Origin: Anaerolineae bacterium
Lineage (GTDB): Bacteria; Chloroflexota; Anaerolineae; UBA3071
Assembly (NCBI GenBank): GCA_029907105.1
Contig: JARYMM010000011.1
Coordinates: 1 to 64,000 of the forward strand
DNA: 64,000 nucleotides
Reading direction: 5' to 3'
Shown here one piece after another: positions 34,836-43,783 of this stretch; the first letter of the stretch is position 1, and each line of letters opens with the position of its first letter. The position numbers and the translations under genes are program-made. The notes under the pieces were generated by a model, which had not been told where the DNA came from, did not search any database, and saw only the letters and a program-made list of their open reading frames with translations.

Positions 34836-37800
34836 ATGCGTAAACTACTTTTCATTGTCATGACTGGCCTGGTCGTGCTCTCGCTGCTGGTATCGGCTTG
34901 CGCACGGGCTACCCCTACACCCACGCCGATTCCCCCAACGCCGACCCCTGTGCCACCATCGCCAGTCCCTCCCAAACTGACAGTGGGGCAGGTGACGGAC
35001 ATGGGCGGCATTGACGACAAGAGCTTCAATGCCACGGCCTGGAAGGGCATCCAGGACGCCATGGCCCAGTTGGGCGTGGAGGGCAAGTACCTGGAATCGC
35101 AGCAGCAGGCCGACTACGCCAAGAACATCCAGCAGTTCGTCGGGGAGAAGCTCGACCTGATCGTCACCGTGGGCTTCCTGCTGGGCGTGGACACGGCCAA
35201 GGCGGCCCTCGCCAACCCCGAGCAGAAGTTCGCCATCGTGGACTACTCCTATCCGGACTGCTGGCCCGGGGCGGAGCCCGGCAAGGACTGCGGTGCGGAC
35301 AAGGAGCTCCCCAACGTCCTGGGCCTGACCTTCGCCACCGACGAGGCCGCCTTCCTGGCCGGCTACCTGGCCGCTGGCATGTCCCAGACGGGCAAGGTAG
35401 GCACCTTTGGCGGCATCAAGATCCCGCCCGTCACCATTTTCATGAAGGGCTTCGAGGCCGGCGTCAAGTACTACAACCTCAAGCACGGCACCAGCGTGGA
35501 AGTGCTGGGCTGGGACACGGCCACGGATGAAGGGCTCTTCACCGGCAACTTCGAGTCCACCGACGACGGGCGGCGCTTCGCCGAGTCGCTCATGGACGAA
35601 GGGGCCGACGTCATCCTGCCCGTGGCCGGGCCGGTGGGCCTGGGCTCCGCCGCCGCCTGCAAGGAGCGCGGCACCATGCTCATCGGCGTGGACACCGACT
35701 GGTACATCTCCGCCCCCGAGTTCAAGGAGACCTACCTGACCAGCATCCTCAAGAACATGGATGTGGCGGTGTTCGACGCCATCAAGGCCGTGGCCGATGG
35801 CACCTTCAAGGGTGGGGTGTACCTGGGCACGCTGAAGAACAACGGGGTGGGCATCGCCCCCTTCCATGAGTTCGAGGCCAAGGTGCCCGCCGACCTGAAG
35901 GCGGAGATCGAGCAGGCCCGCAAGGACCTCATCGCCGGCAAGATCACCGTGGACGGCGTGCTCGCCGGTGAGGTCAAGCCCGCCGTGGTGCTGAAGGTGG
36001 GGCAGGTGACGGATATGGGTGGCATTGACGACAAGAGCTTCAATGCCACGGCCTGGAAGGGCATCCAGGACGCCATGGCCCAGTTGGGCGTGGAGGGCAA
36101 GTACCTGGAATCGCAGCAGCAGGCCGACTACGCCAAGAACATCCAGCAGTTCGTCGGGGAGAAGCTCGACCTGATCGTCACCGTGGGCTTCCTGCTGGGC
36201 GTGGACACGGCCAAGGCGGCCCTCGCCAACCCCGAGCAGAAGTTCGCCATCGTGGACTACTCCTATCCGGACTGCTGGCCCGGGGCGGAGCCCGTCAAGG
36301 ACTGCGGTGCGGACAAGGAGCTCCCCAACGTCCTGGGCCTGACCTTCGCCACCGACGAGGCCGCCTTCCTGGCCGGCTACCTGGCCGCTGGCATGTCCCA
36401 GACGGGCAAGGTAGGCACCTTTGGCGGCATCAAGATCCCGCCCGTCACCATTTTCATGAAGGGCTTCGAGGCCGGCGTCAAGTACTACAACCTCAAGCAC
36501 GGCACCAGCGTGGAAGTGCTGGGCTGGGACACGGCCACGGATGAAGGGCTCTTCACCGGCAACTTCGAGTCCACCGACGACGGGCGGCGCTTCGCCGAGT
36601 CGCTCATGGACGAAGGGGCCGACGTCATCCTGCCCGTGGCCGGGCCGGTGGGCCTGGGCTCCGCCGCCGCCTGCAAGGAGCGCGGCACCATGCTCATCGG
36701 CGTGGACACCGACTGGTACATCTCCGCCCCCGAGTTCAAGGAGACCTACCTGACCAGCATCCTCAAGAACATGGATGTGGCGGTGTTCGACGCCATCAAG
36801 GCCGTGGCCGATGGCACCTTCAAGGGTGGGGTGTACCTGGGCACGCTGAAGAACAACGGGGTGGGCATCGCCCCCTTCCATGAGTTCGAGGCCAAGGTGC
36901 CCGCCGACCTGAAGGCGGAGATCGAGCAGGCCCGCAAGGACCTCATCGCCGGCAAGATCACCGTGGATGATGTGCTGGCCGGCAAGGTCATCTCCAAGCC
37001 TGCCCCCGGCGAACTGGGCAGCGCGGAGAAGCCCATCAAGGTGCTGTTCGTGCCTTCGGTGGACGTGGGCATGATCGTCTCCGGCGGTGAGATCATGCGC
37101 AAGGCACTTACGGAGGCCACCGGCCTGGAGTTCGAGGTGAGCGTGCCAACCTCCTACGCCGCCACCATCGAGGCCATGTGCGCCTCACCGGATGACACCA
37201 TCGGCTTCATCCCGGCGATGGGCTACGTCATCGCCAACCAGAAGTGCGGTGTCGAGGTCGGCGCGGCGGCAGTGCGCTACGGCTGGTCTGTCTACTGGGC
37301 GCAGTTCCTGGTGCCTCGCGACAGCAAATACAAGACCCTGCAGGACCTGGCGGGCAAGAAGTGGGCCGTGCCTGATCTGGCCTCGACGTCAGGCTACCTC
37401 TATCCCAAGGTCATGTTCCAGGAGGCCGGGGTGGAGCCTGGCGAGGTCGTCGAAGCCGGTGGCCATCCGCAGGCCGCTCTGGCTGTGTACAACGGCGAAG
37501 TGGACTTCGCTACCACCTACTTCAGCCCGCCGCTCACCGACCCCAGGTGGCAGCCGGGCGATGACCCCGAACCCTATAATCCCTTCGCCGTAGCCCTGAA
37601 CGAGCAGGGCAAGGCCTACGCCGGTGATGTGCGCGTGCTCGACGCCCGCGTCGCCGTTCTGGCGACAGCCCCCGACATATTCCAGAAGGTGCGCATCATG
37701 ATGCTCACCGATCCCATCCCCAACGACACGATGAGCTTCGGGCCGGACTTTCCGGAGGAACTCAGGGATCGGATCATTGACGCGCTGGCCGAGTTCATGA

Positions 37801-37946
37801 CCACCGAGGCCTGCCTGCAATCCATCTGCTCCGAGGGCTTCTACAACTGGACCGGTGTGGAGCGGATCAGCGATGCGGCATATGATGTTATCCGCAGGCT
37901 GATGGCGGGGCTGGGCTATACCGAGGAAGACGTTTTCGGCGGGTAA
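34836..37946 (+). CDS. Lipoprotein fusing two BMP/PnrA domains and a PhnD-like domain
   Basis: 1036 residues. Signal peptide with lipobox LLVSAC (Cys22), a TPTPTP linker, BMP (PnrA/Med, nucleoside-binding) domain 1 at about 50-376, BMP domain 2 at about 388-714, and a PhnD-like phosphonate/phosphite-binding domain from about 725 to the end (KVLFVPSVDVGMIVSGGEIM, GFIPAMGYVIANQ, SKYKTLQDLAGKKWAVPD, VDFATTYFSPP). The two BMP copies are almost identical, also in DNA. GGAGGAG at 34821-34827 precedes the ATG. Downstream are PhnC and PhnE homologues and then a BMP-type ATPase and two permeases. So one surface lipoprotein would serve two importers. Ligands are inferred: nucleosides for BMP, an organophosphorus or oxyanion compound for PhnD. 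Confidence 0.9.
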   Translation: MRKLLFIVMTGLVVLSLLVSACARATPTPTPIPPTPTPVPPSPVPPKLTVGQVTDMGGIDDKSFNATAWKGIQDAMAQLGVEGKYLESQQQADYAKNIQQFVGEKLDLIVTVGFLLGVDTAKAALANPEQKFAIVDYSYPDCWPGAEPGKDCGADKELPNVLGLTFATDEAAFLAGYLAAGMSQTGKVGTFGGIKIPPVTIFMKGFEAGVKYYNLKHGTSVEVLGWDTATDEGLFTGNFESTDDGRRFAESLMDEGADVILPVAGPVGLGSAAACKERGTMLIGVDTDWYISAPEFKETYLTSILKNMDVAVFDAIKAVADGTFKGGVYLGTLKNNGVGIAPFHEFEAKVPADLKAEIEQARKDLIAGKITVDGVLAGEVKPAVVLKVGQVTDMGGIDDKSFNATAWKGIQDAMAQLGVEGKYLESQQQADYAKNIQQFVGEKLDLIVTVGFLLGVDTAKAALANPEQKFAIVDYSYPDCWPGAEPVKDCGADKELPNVLGLTFATDEAAFLAGYLAAGMSQTGKVGTFGGIKIPPVTIFMKGFEAGVKYYNLKHGTSVEVLGWDTATDEGLFTGNFESTDDGRRFAESLMDEGADVILPVAGPVGLGSAAACKERGTMLIGVDTDWYISAPEFKETYLTSILKNMDVAVFDAIKAVADGTFKGGVYLGTLKNNGVGIAPFHEFEAKVPADLKAEIEQARKDLIAGKITVDDVLAGKVISKPAPGELGSAEKPIKVLFVPSVDVGMIVSGGEIMRKALTEATGLEFEVSVPTSYAATIEAMCASPDDTIGFIPAMGYVIANQKCGVEVGAAAVRYGWSVYWAQFLVPRDSKYKTLQDLAGKKWAVPDLASTSGYLYPKVMFQEAGVEPGEVVEAGGHPQAALAVYNGEVDFATTYFSPPLTDPRWQPGDDPEPYNPFAVALNEQGKAYAGDVRVLDARVAVLATAPDIFQKVRIMMLTDPIPNDTMSFGPDFPEELRDRIIDALAEFMTTEACLQSICSEGFYNWTGVERISDAAYDVIRRLMAGLGYTEEDVFGG
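34983..36967 (+). repeat. Tandem direct duplication of the BMP domain, 1014-bp period
   Basis: 34983-35953 and 35997-36967 match over about 971 bases. By eye I saw three substitutions: two silent near the start (GAC/GAT and GGC/GGT), and GGC/GTC (Gly to Val) in EPGKDC/EPVKDC. The joining sequence (GVLAGEVKPAVVLK) is unique. Very recent duplication or ongoing gene conversion. Confidence 0.92.
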
Positions 37947-38165
37947 TCTCTGTACGCAAAAACTGGTCCTGAGCGGGGAGCAGGGGCGCCTGGCCATGCG
38001 TCCCTGCCCGCCCAGGCTGTATACGAATCGACTCGCACTGCTAGGGGCGGGGCGTTCCCGACATCATGTCCCCTGAGCCAGCAGTTCATCTGCCTGGCCG
38101 AGGCAGTCTGACTACGTGATCCCTCTGGAATGCCTCGCCCCTGCTGCAACCGCCAGGAGGGTTCG

Positions 38166-38918
38166 TTGCTTGAGGTCAAGAACCTGACCAAGATCTATGA
38201 CAACAAGGTGCTGGCGCTGGATAATGTGAGCTTCCAGGTGGAGGATGGCCAGTTCATGGCCGTCATCGGCCTGAGCGGCTCCGGCAAGAGCACGCTGTTG
38301 CGCTGCATCAACAGGCTGGTCGAACCGACCCGCGGCCAGGTGATCTGGGATGGCGTGGACATCACCGCCGCCCCTCAGGAAGACCTGCGCCTGATCCGTC
38401 GGCGCATCGGCATGATCTTCCAGCAGTTCAACCTGGTGACCCGGGCCAGCGTCCTGACCAACGTCCTCTCGGGGCGGCTGGGATACACCAATCCCCTGTG
38501 GAGCCTGATCAATTACTTCCCCAAGGAGGACGTGGAGAAGGCTATGGCCAACCTGGAGCGCGTGGGCATCGCCGACAAAGCTCACAGCCGGGCCGATGAA
38601 CTGAGCGGGGGGCAGCAGCAGCGCGTGGGCATCGCTCGCGCCTTGATGCAGGACCCCCAAATCCTGCTGGCCGACGAACCGGTGGCCAGCCTGGACCCCG
38701 TCCTGGCTCACAGCATCATGAGGATTTTGAAGAAGCTGAACCAGGAAGATGGGATCAGTGTGATCTGCAGCCTGCACTTCCTGGACCTGGTGCAACAATA
38801 CGCCGATCGCGCCATCGCTCTGAACGAAGGCCGGCCGGTTTTCGACGGCCTGCCCCGCGAGATTGACGATCAACGTTTCAAAGAAATCTACGGCCGAGAT
38901 GCGGAACGCATAGGGTAG
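38166..38918 (+). CDS. phnC: Phosphonate-type ABC importer ATPase (PhnC)
   Basis: About 250 residues. Walker A is GLSGSGKST, signature [15 protein letters not shown], Walker [14 protein letters not shown], and the PhnC-like [20 protein letters not shown] segment is present. It powers the PhnE permease that follows after 5 bases. The start is most likely TTG 38166 with AGGAGGG five bases upstream, giving (M)[10 protein letters not shown]; the ATG at 38130 lacks a site and adds unrelated residues. The preceding 219 bases (37947-38165) hold no feature I recognise. Confidence 0.9.
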   Translation: MLEVKNLTKIYDNKVLALDNVSFQVEDGQFMAVIGLSGSGKSTLLRCINRLVEPTRGQVIWDGVDITAAPQEDLRLIRRRIGMIFQQFNLVTRASVLTNVLSGRLGYTNPLWSLINYFPKEDVEKAMANLERVGIADKAHSRADELSGGQQQRVGIARALMQDPQILLADEPVASLDPVLAHSIMRILKKLNQEDGISVICSLHFLDLVQQYADRAIALNEGRPVFDGLPREIDDQRFKEIYGRDAERIG

Positions 38919-38923
38919 CGCGC

Positions 38924-40756
38924 ATGAGTCAGCCACGAAATCGCCGTTCCATCTGGCGCTCTCTTGCCATCTTCTTCGCCGCCCTGGTCATCCTGGTCGT
39001 CTACGCCTATGGCCTGCAGGTCACCAAGGTGGACCTGGAGAAACCCAAAGAAGCGCGACGGCAAGCCCAGTTGACCAACATCATTCGCGGCCTGGCCCGA
39101 CCCCGCCTTTTCGAATACGAGGAAAAGCGACTGGAGATAGACGCCCCGCTGATGATGCCCTGCAACGATCAGGTGGTCTTGCCGCCGGTGGACACCTCGG
39201 GGCGTTACATCGAGCTGACCCCTAATTGCGTGGCTTTGGGCGGAAGGGTAACGGTAAACGGCTACAACTTCGAGCCGGGCGAAACCGTCTTCCTGTATTT
39301 CCTGCCCAGGGCGGCCTCTATCCACGAGCAGGTCGAATTGCGTCTGGCCGATGCACCTATCGAGGTGAACCCCCAGGGACAATTCACCTACGTGGCGGAG
39401 ATGAGAAAAGACCGGCCCTCGGACGAGCCGCAGGCCATCCGGGCGGTGGTGAAGATGCGCTCCGGTCTGCCCCACCCCAGCGATACGCTGAAGGACACCT
39501 GGGATAAGATCGTCGAGACGGTCTTCCTGGCCCTCATCGCCACCACACTGGGCACGGCCCTGGCCATTCCCATCAGCTTTTTGGGCGCTCGCAACCTGAT
39601 GAGCAATGTGGTCAGCCCTTTCGGCAGCATCATGACCGGGCTGCTTCTGGCGCCCGTGGGCGGGGTTGTCGGTTTTCGCCTGTTCTCCTGGCTGAAGGGC
39701 CTGGGAGGCGGCCTGGGCCAGAGGGCATGGCCAGGCCTGGGAGCGCTGATGGTCAGTATCGCTGTCGTCTGGGCGCTGATCTTGCTGCTCTCCCGCCAGA
39801 CGCGGGGACGGTTTGCTGCCCTGCGCCAGGGCGGACTGGGTCTGCTGGCCGCGTTGCTGGCCGTTTTCGCCCTGGGCCTGCTAGCGACTCTGGGCATCAG
39901 GCTGGGGCTGGGGTTGCAGGAGGTTCTGGGCCCCTTCGCTTTTCTGGGCAATCTGATCTTCGTCATCGCCGATTTGCTCGCCATCATCCTGCCGCTGCTG
40001 GGCGGACTGATGGGCCTTTTCCTGTTCGTCTCACTGGGCTCTTCCCTCTCCGGTCGCTTCCTGCGCTCCACCAGGCCGACGACCGCCAAAGCATTCACGG
40101 CGATAGCGGCAACCCTGGCCGGGGCAGTGCTCGCTGCGCTGCTGCTGGGCGGCATCGCCTGGCTCTACGAGGTCGAGAACCCTGTCCGCTTTGTCGCCGT
40201 GCCCGCCGCCGCAGTGGGAGCGATCATGCTCGTGATCAGCCTCCTGGTGGACGTGCAACGGCCCGTCCCCACGGGGATGATCGTCTACAACATCACCCGT
40301 ACCATCCTCAATGCCTTGCGCTCCATCGAGCCCTTGATCATGGTGGTGGCCTTCGCCGTGTGGGTGGGCATCGGTCCCTTCGCCGGGGTGATGGCCCTGG
40401 CCCTGCATACCATCGCCGGCCTGGGCAAGCTGTACTCGGAACAGGTGGAAAACATCCTGGAGGGCCCCATCGAGGCGGTGACGGCAACCGGGGCCAACCG
40501 CCTGCAGACCATCGTCTACGCCGTCATCCCGCAGATTGTGCCACCCTATATTGCTTTTACCATCTACCGCTGGGACATCAATGTGCGCATGTCCACCATC
40601 ATCGGCTTTGGCGGTGGTGGCGGCATCGGTTTCCTGGTGCAGCAGAACCTGAATCTGCTCAAGTACCGCGACGCCAGCGTGCAGATGATCGCCATCGCCA
40701 TCGTCGTGGCCACACTGGACTATGCCAGCGCCAAGGTGCGCGAGCGGATCGTGTAG
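38924..40756 (+). CDS. phnE: PhnE-like permease with extracytoplasmic domain and extra helices
   Basis: 610 residues, about twice a normal PhnE. One helix at about 12-30, then an extracytoplasmic part of some 160 residues with a beta-sandwich-like stretch (GGRVTVNGYNFEPGETVFLY) resembling IPT/TIG folds. The PhnE core follows: ETVFLALIATTLGTALAIPI and, at the end, EGPIEAVTATGANRLQTIVY (the ATPase-coupling EAA loop) and YRWDINVRMSTIIGFGGGGG. Between the two core parts are about four additional helices. It starts 5 bases after phnC. The outer domain may dock the fused binding protein. Substrate is inferred from family only. Confidence 0.85.
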   Translation: MSQPRNRRSIWRSLAIFFAALVILVVYAYGLQVTKVDLEKPKEARRQAQLTNIIRGLARPRLFEYEEKRLEIDAPLMMPCNDQVVLPPVDTSGRYIELTPNCVALGGRVTVNGYNFEPGETVFLYFLPRAASIHEQVELRLADAPIEVNPQGQFTYVAEMRKDRPSDEPQAIRAVVKMRSGLPHPSDTLKDTWDKIVETVFLALIATTLGTALAIPISFLGARNLMSNVVSPFGSIMTGLLLAPVGGVVGFRLFSWLKGLGGGLGQRAWPGLGALMVSIAVVWALILLLSRQTRGRFAALRQGGLGLLAALLAVFALGLLATLGIRLGLGLQEVLGPFAFLGNLIFVIADLLAIILPLLGGLMGLFLFVSLGSSLSGRFLRSTRPTTAKAFTAIAATLAGAVLAALLLGGIAWLYEVENPVRFVAVPAAAVGAIMLVISLLVDVQRPVPTGMIVYNITRTILNALRSIEPLIMVVAFAVWVGIGPFAGVMALALHTIAGLGKLYSEQVENILEGPIEAVTATGANRLQTIVYAVIPQIVPPYIAFTIYRWDINVRMSTIIGFGGGGGIGFLVQQNLNLLKYRDASVQMIAIAIVVATLDYASAKVRERIV

Positions 40757-40802
40757 GGGTGCATCGCGATGCGCCACCTACACGTGATATAGGGAGAGAT
40801 CC

Positions 40803-42374
40803 ATGCCTCCTGTCCTTGAATTGCGTGGTATTACCAAACAGTTTCCCGGCGTTCTGGCCAACGACCACATTGACCTGACCCTGGAGAAAGGGGAGATCCA
40901 TGCCCTGCTGGGCGAAAACGGCGCCGGCAAGACGACGCTGATGAACATCCTCTATGGGCTCTATCAACCCGACGAGGGCCAGATCGTCGTGCGCGGCCAG
41001 CCGGCCACCATCCACGGCCCCAACGACGCCATCGCCCTGGGGATCGGCATGGTGCATCAGCACTTCATGCTCGTCCCTCCTCTGACGGTGACGGAGAACG
41101 TCATGTTGGGCGTGGAATCGGTGCGCAATGGCCTCTTCCTGGATCACAAGCGGGTGGCGCAGCGTATCGGGGAGATTTCCCGGCAGTACGGCCTGGAGGT
41201 GGATCCCGACGCCGTCATCGCCGACCTGCCCGTGGGCGTACAGCAACGGGTGGAGATTATCAAGGTCCTCTACCGGGCGGCGGACATCCTCATCCTGGAT
41301 GAGCCTACGGCCGTCCTCACCCCGCAGGAGGTGGAGCGCCTTTTCCAGACCATCTTCGCCCTGGTGGAGCGGGGCAATTCGCTGATTTTCATCACCCACA
41401 AGCTGAAAGAAGCATTGCACATCGCCAACCGCATCACCGTGCTGCGCAACGGGCGGGTCGTGGACACCGTCACCCCGGACAGGACCTCGGAGGCGGAACT
41501 GGCGGCCATGATGGTGGGACGCAAGGTGGAGTTGGTCGTGCGCAAGAAACCGGCTTCGCCGGGCGATGTGGTATTGCAAGTTCAGGGCCTGTACGTCCTG
41601 GATGATCGCCGCAACCTGGCTGTAAACGGCGTCTCCTTCGAGGTTCGGGCAGGCGAAGTTCTGGGCATCGCCGGCGTGCAGGGGAACGGTCAAACCGAAC
41701 TGGTGCAGGCCCTGACCGGCCTGCGCCCGGTGATGGATGGGGAGATAACCATTCTGGGCTCGCCAGTCGTGCGGGCCACGCCGCGGCAGATTCTGGAAAT
41801 GGGAGTGGCCCATGTGCCGGAGGACCGCCAGGGGGACGGGTTGGTGCTCAGTTTTCCCGTGCACGACAACCTGGTGCTGAACACCTATTACCTGCCGCCT
41901 TTTGCCAATGGTCTCATCACTCAGGAGGAGGCGGTCATCGCCACGGCTTCCAGATTGGTGGAGGAGTTCGACGTGCGTACCCCCAGCGTGTTCGTGCCCG
42001 TCTCCACCCTTTCCGGCGGCAACCAGCAGAAGGTGATCGTGGCCCGGGAGTTCTCCCGTCCCATCCAGTTGCTCATTGCCGCTCAGCCCACCCGGGGCCT
42101 GGATGTGGGGTCCATCGAATACATCCACAATCGCATCATCCAGAAACGGGATGAGGGAACTGCCGTGCTGCTGGCCTCGCCGGAACTGGACGAGGTGATC
42201 GCTCTTTCGGACCGCATCGCTGTGATGTACAAAGGGCAGATTGTGGACATCGTGCCGGCGATGGGGGTCAACAAGGAATACCTCGGCCTGCTGATGGCGG
42301 GGGTCAAACCGGAAGAGGCGGTCAGAGCCGCCCCACCGCAGGTGGAGGAGATCGAGATGGAGCGGGTGTTCTAA
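40803..42374 (+). CDS. Two-domain ABC ATPase of a BMP/nucleoside-type importer
   Basis: 523 residues with two ATPase domains, as in RbsA/MglA/NupO. Domain 1: GENGAGKTT, PVGVQQRVEIIKVLYR, ILILDEPTAVLTP. Domain 2: GVQGNGQTE (degenerate Walker A), LSGGNQQKVIVAREFSRP, LLIAAQPTRGLDVGS where the Walker B acid is alanine-glutamine, as usual for this family. Such ATPases work with BMP lipoproteins and two BPD_transp_2 permeases to import nucleosides. The order here, directly after phnE, indicates one operon. Confidence 0.92.
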   Translation: MPPVLELRGITKQFPGVLANDHIDLTLEKGEIHALLGENGAGKTTLMNILYGLYQPDEGQIVVRGQPATIHGPNDAIALGIGMVHQHFMLVPPLTVTENVMLGVESVRNGLFLDHKRVAQRIGEISRQYGLEVDPDAVIADLPVGVQQRVEIIKVLYRAADILILDEPTAVLTPQEVERLFQTIFALVERGNSLIFITHKLKEALHIANRITVLRNGRVVDTVTPDRTSEAELAAMMVGRKVELVVRKKPASPGDVVLQVQGLYVLDDRRNLAVNGVSFEVRAGEVLGIAGVQGNGQTELVQALTGLRPVMDGEITILGSPVVRATPRQILEMGVAHVPEDRQGDGLVLSFPVHDNLVLNTYYLPPFANGLITQEEAVIATASRLVEEFDVRTPSVFVPVSTLSGGNQQKVIVAREFSRPIQLLIAAQPTRGLDVGSIEYIHNRIIQKRDEGTAVLLASPELDEVIALSDRIAVMYKGQIVDIVPAMGVNKEYLGLLMAGVKPEEAVRAAPPQVEEIEMERVF

Positions 42375-42384
42375 AGCGTGATGC

Positions 42385-42436
42385 GTAAAACGTGAAACGT
42401 AAAGGTGGGCTGCACAGTTTACGCATTACGTTTTAC
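42385..42436. repeat. Inverted GTAAAACGT-type repeat
   Basis: GTAAAACGTGAAACGTAAA (42385-42403) pairs with TTTACGCATTACGTTTTAC (42418-42436) with few mismatches. Same word family as 7584-7660. It lies between two genes of the operon and might modulate expression. Confidence 0.65.
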
Positions 42437-42471
42437 ACTTCTCGTCTTGAAATTGATGGGGGAGAGAGACC

Positions 42472-43743
42472 ATGTCAACAAGAGGGGGCGAAAGCCGTGA
42501 GCAGCCACAGCCCACGGCGGTGAAGCGTAAGGTGGTCTGGTCCCAGGCGTTTCAGGCTGTGCTCGTGCCTGCCCTGGCTGTGCTCACCGCCTTGATCATC
42601 GGGGCGGTGGTCATTGCCATCACCGATGCAGCGGTGGTAGCCGCGTACCGCAACTTCTTCACCGCGCCGGGCAAGGCCCTGGCAGCCACCTGGCAGGCCG
42701 TGCGCACGGCCTACGGTGCCCTTTTCCAGGGCTCCTTTGGCAATCCGCAGGAGCTGTACCAGGCGGTAAAAGTGTACGTAGCCACGAAGGAGACAGGCCC
42801 ATTGTGGCAGGCGTTATGGCCAATCACGGAGAGCCTGGTAGCGGCGACGCCGTATATCCTGGCCGGCCTGGCCGTAGCCCTGGGGTTCCGCTGCGGGCTG
42901 TTCAACATCGGCGTTGAAGGACAGTTCTTCATGGGGGCGCTGGCCTCGGCCTACATCGGCTATCGCCTCACCACCCTGCCCACGCTGGTGCATTTGCCTC
43001 TGGCTGTCCTGGCCGGTGCTTTGGGTGGCGCGTTGTGGGCGGCCATCCCCGGCTATCTCAAGGCCAGGACCGGAGCACACGAGGTGGTCAACACGATCAT
43101 GATGAACTGGATCGCCTTCCGCCTCAGCGACTGGCTGCTGAACGGGCCCATGAAAGCGCCTGGCTATCGGCCGATCACGCCGCAGATCGAGCCCACGGCA
43201 GAATTGCCCCGCTTTTTCCCCGCGCCGTTGCGTCTCAACGTTGGTTTCCTCCTGGCCCTGGCGACGGCTGCGGTGGTGTACTGGTTCCTCTTCAAGACCA
43301 CGACCGGCTTCGAGATCCGCACCGTGGGGGCCAATCCCCGTGCTGCCCGCTATGCGGGCATGAACATCACCCGCAACTTCGTGCTGGCCATGGTCCTCAG
43401 CGGGGCGCTGGCCGGGTTGGCCGCGGCCACTCAGGTGCTGGGGGTGGATCACTGGGTGGGGCAAGGGTTCTCGGCCGGCTATGGCTTCGATGCCATCGCC
43501 CTGGCCCTTCTGGGCAAGAGCCACCCGCTGGGTGTGGTGCTGGCCTCGTTGCTGTTTGGCTTCCTGCGCGGCGGAGCCACGCGCATGCAGTCGCTGGCCG
43601 GCATTCCCATTGACATCATTTCCATTATCCAGGCGCTGGTCATCGTCTTTATCGCCGCCCCGGACATCATCCGCTGGCTCTATCGCCTGCGAGCAGGGCG
43701 GGGGATAGAAGAACTCGTCCTCACCCGCGGGTGGGGAGGATAG
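42472..43743 (+). CDS. BMP/nucleoside-type importer permease 1
   Basis: 423 residues, about ten membrane helices. The central EGQFFMGALAS and the GAHEVVNTIMMNWIAFRLSD coupling region, GANPRAARYAGMNITRNFVL, and FGFLRGGATRMQSLAGIPID match NupP/YufP-type permeases. It pairs with the permease at 43784 and the ATPase at 40803. An extra N-terminal stretch (residues 45-115) has a helix and a polar loop outside. GGGGGAGAGA precedes the ATG. Confidence 0.9.
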   Translation: MSTRGGESREQPQPTAVKRKVVWSQAFQAVLVPALAVLTALIIGAVVIAITDAAVVAAYRNFFTAPGKALAATWQAVRTAYGALFQGSFGNPQELYQAVKVYVATKETGPLWQALWPITESLVAATPYILAGLAVALGFRCGLFNIGVEGQFFMGALASAYIGYRLTTLPTLVHLPLAVLAGALGGALWAAIPGYLKARTGAHEVVNTIMMNWIAFRLSDWLLNGPMKAPGYRPITPQIEPTAELPRFFPAPLRLNVGFLLALATAAVVYWFLFKTTTGFEIRTVGANPRAARYAGMNITRNFVLAMVLSGALAGLAAATQVLGVDHWVGQGFSAGYGFDAIALALLGKSHPLGVVLASLLFGFLRGGATRMQSLAGIPIDIISIIQALVIVFIAAPDIIRWLYRLRAGRGIEELVLTRGWGG

Positions 43744-43783
43744 TCACAGACCGGAGGGTGGAAGTTAGAGGAAGGGGGTATCT

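Noticed and set aside
34845-36881. Long minus-strand open frame opposite the BMP repeats
   Set aside because: Its histidine/glycine/valine-rich text is the antisense of the BMP codons, repeats with the same period, and has no ribosome site or family resemblance.
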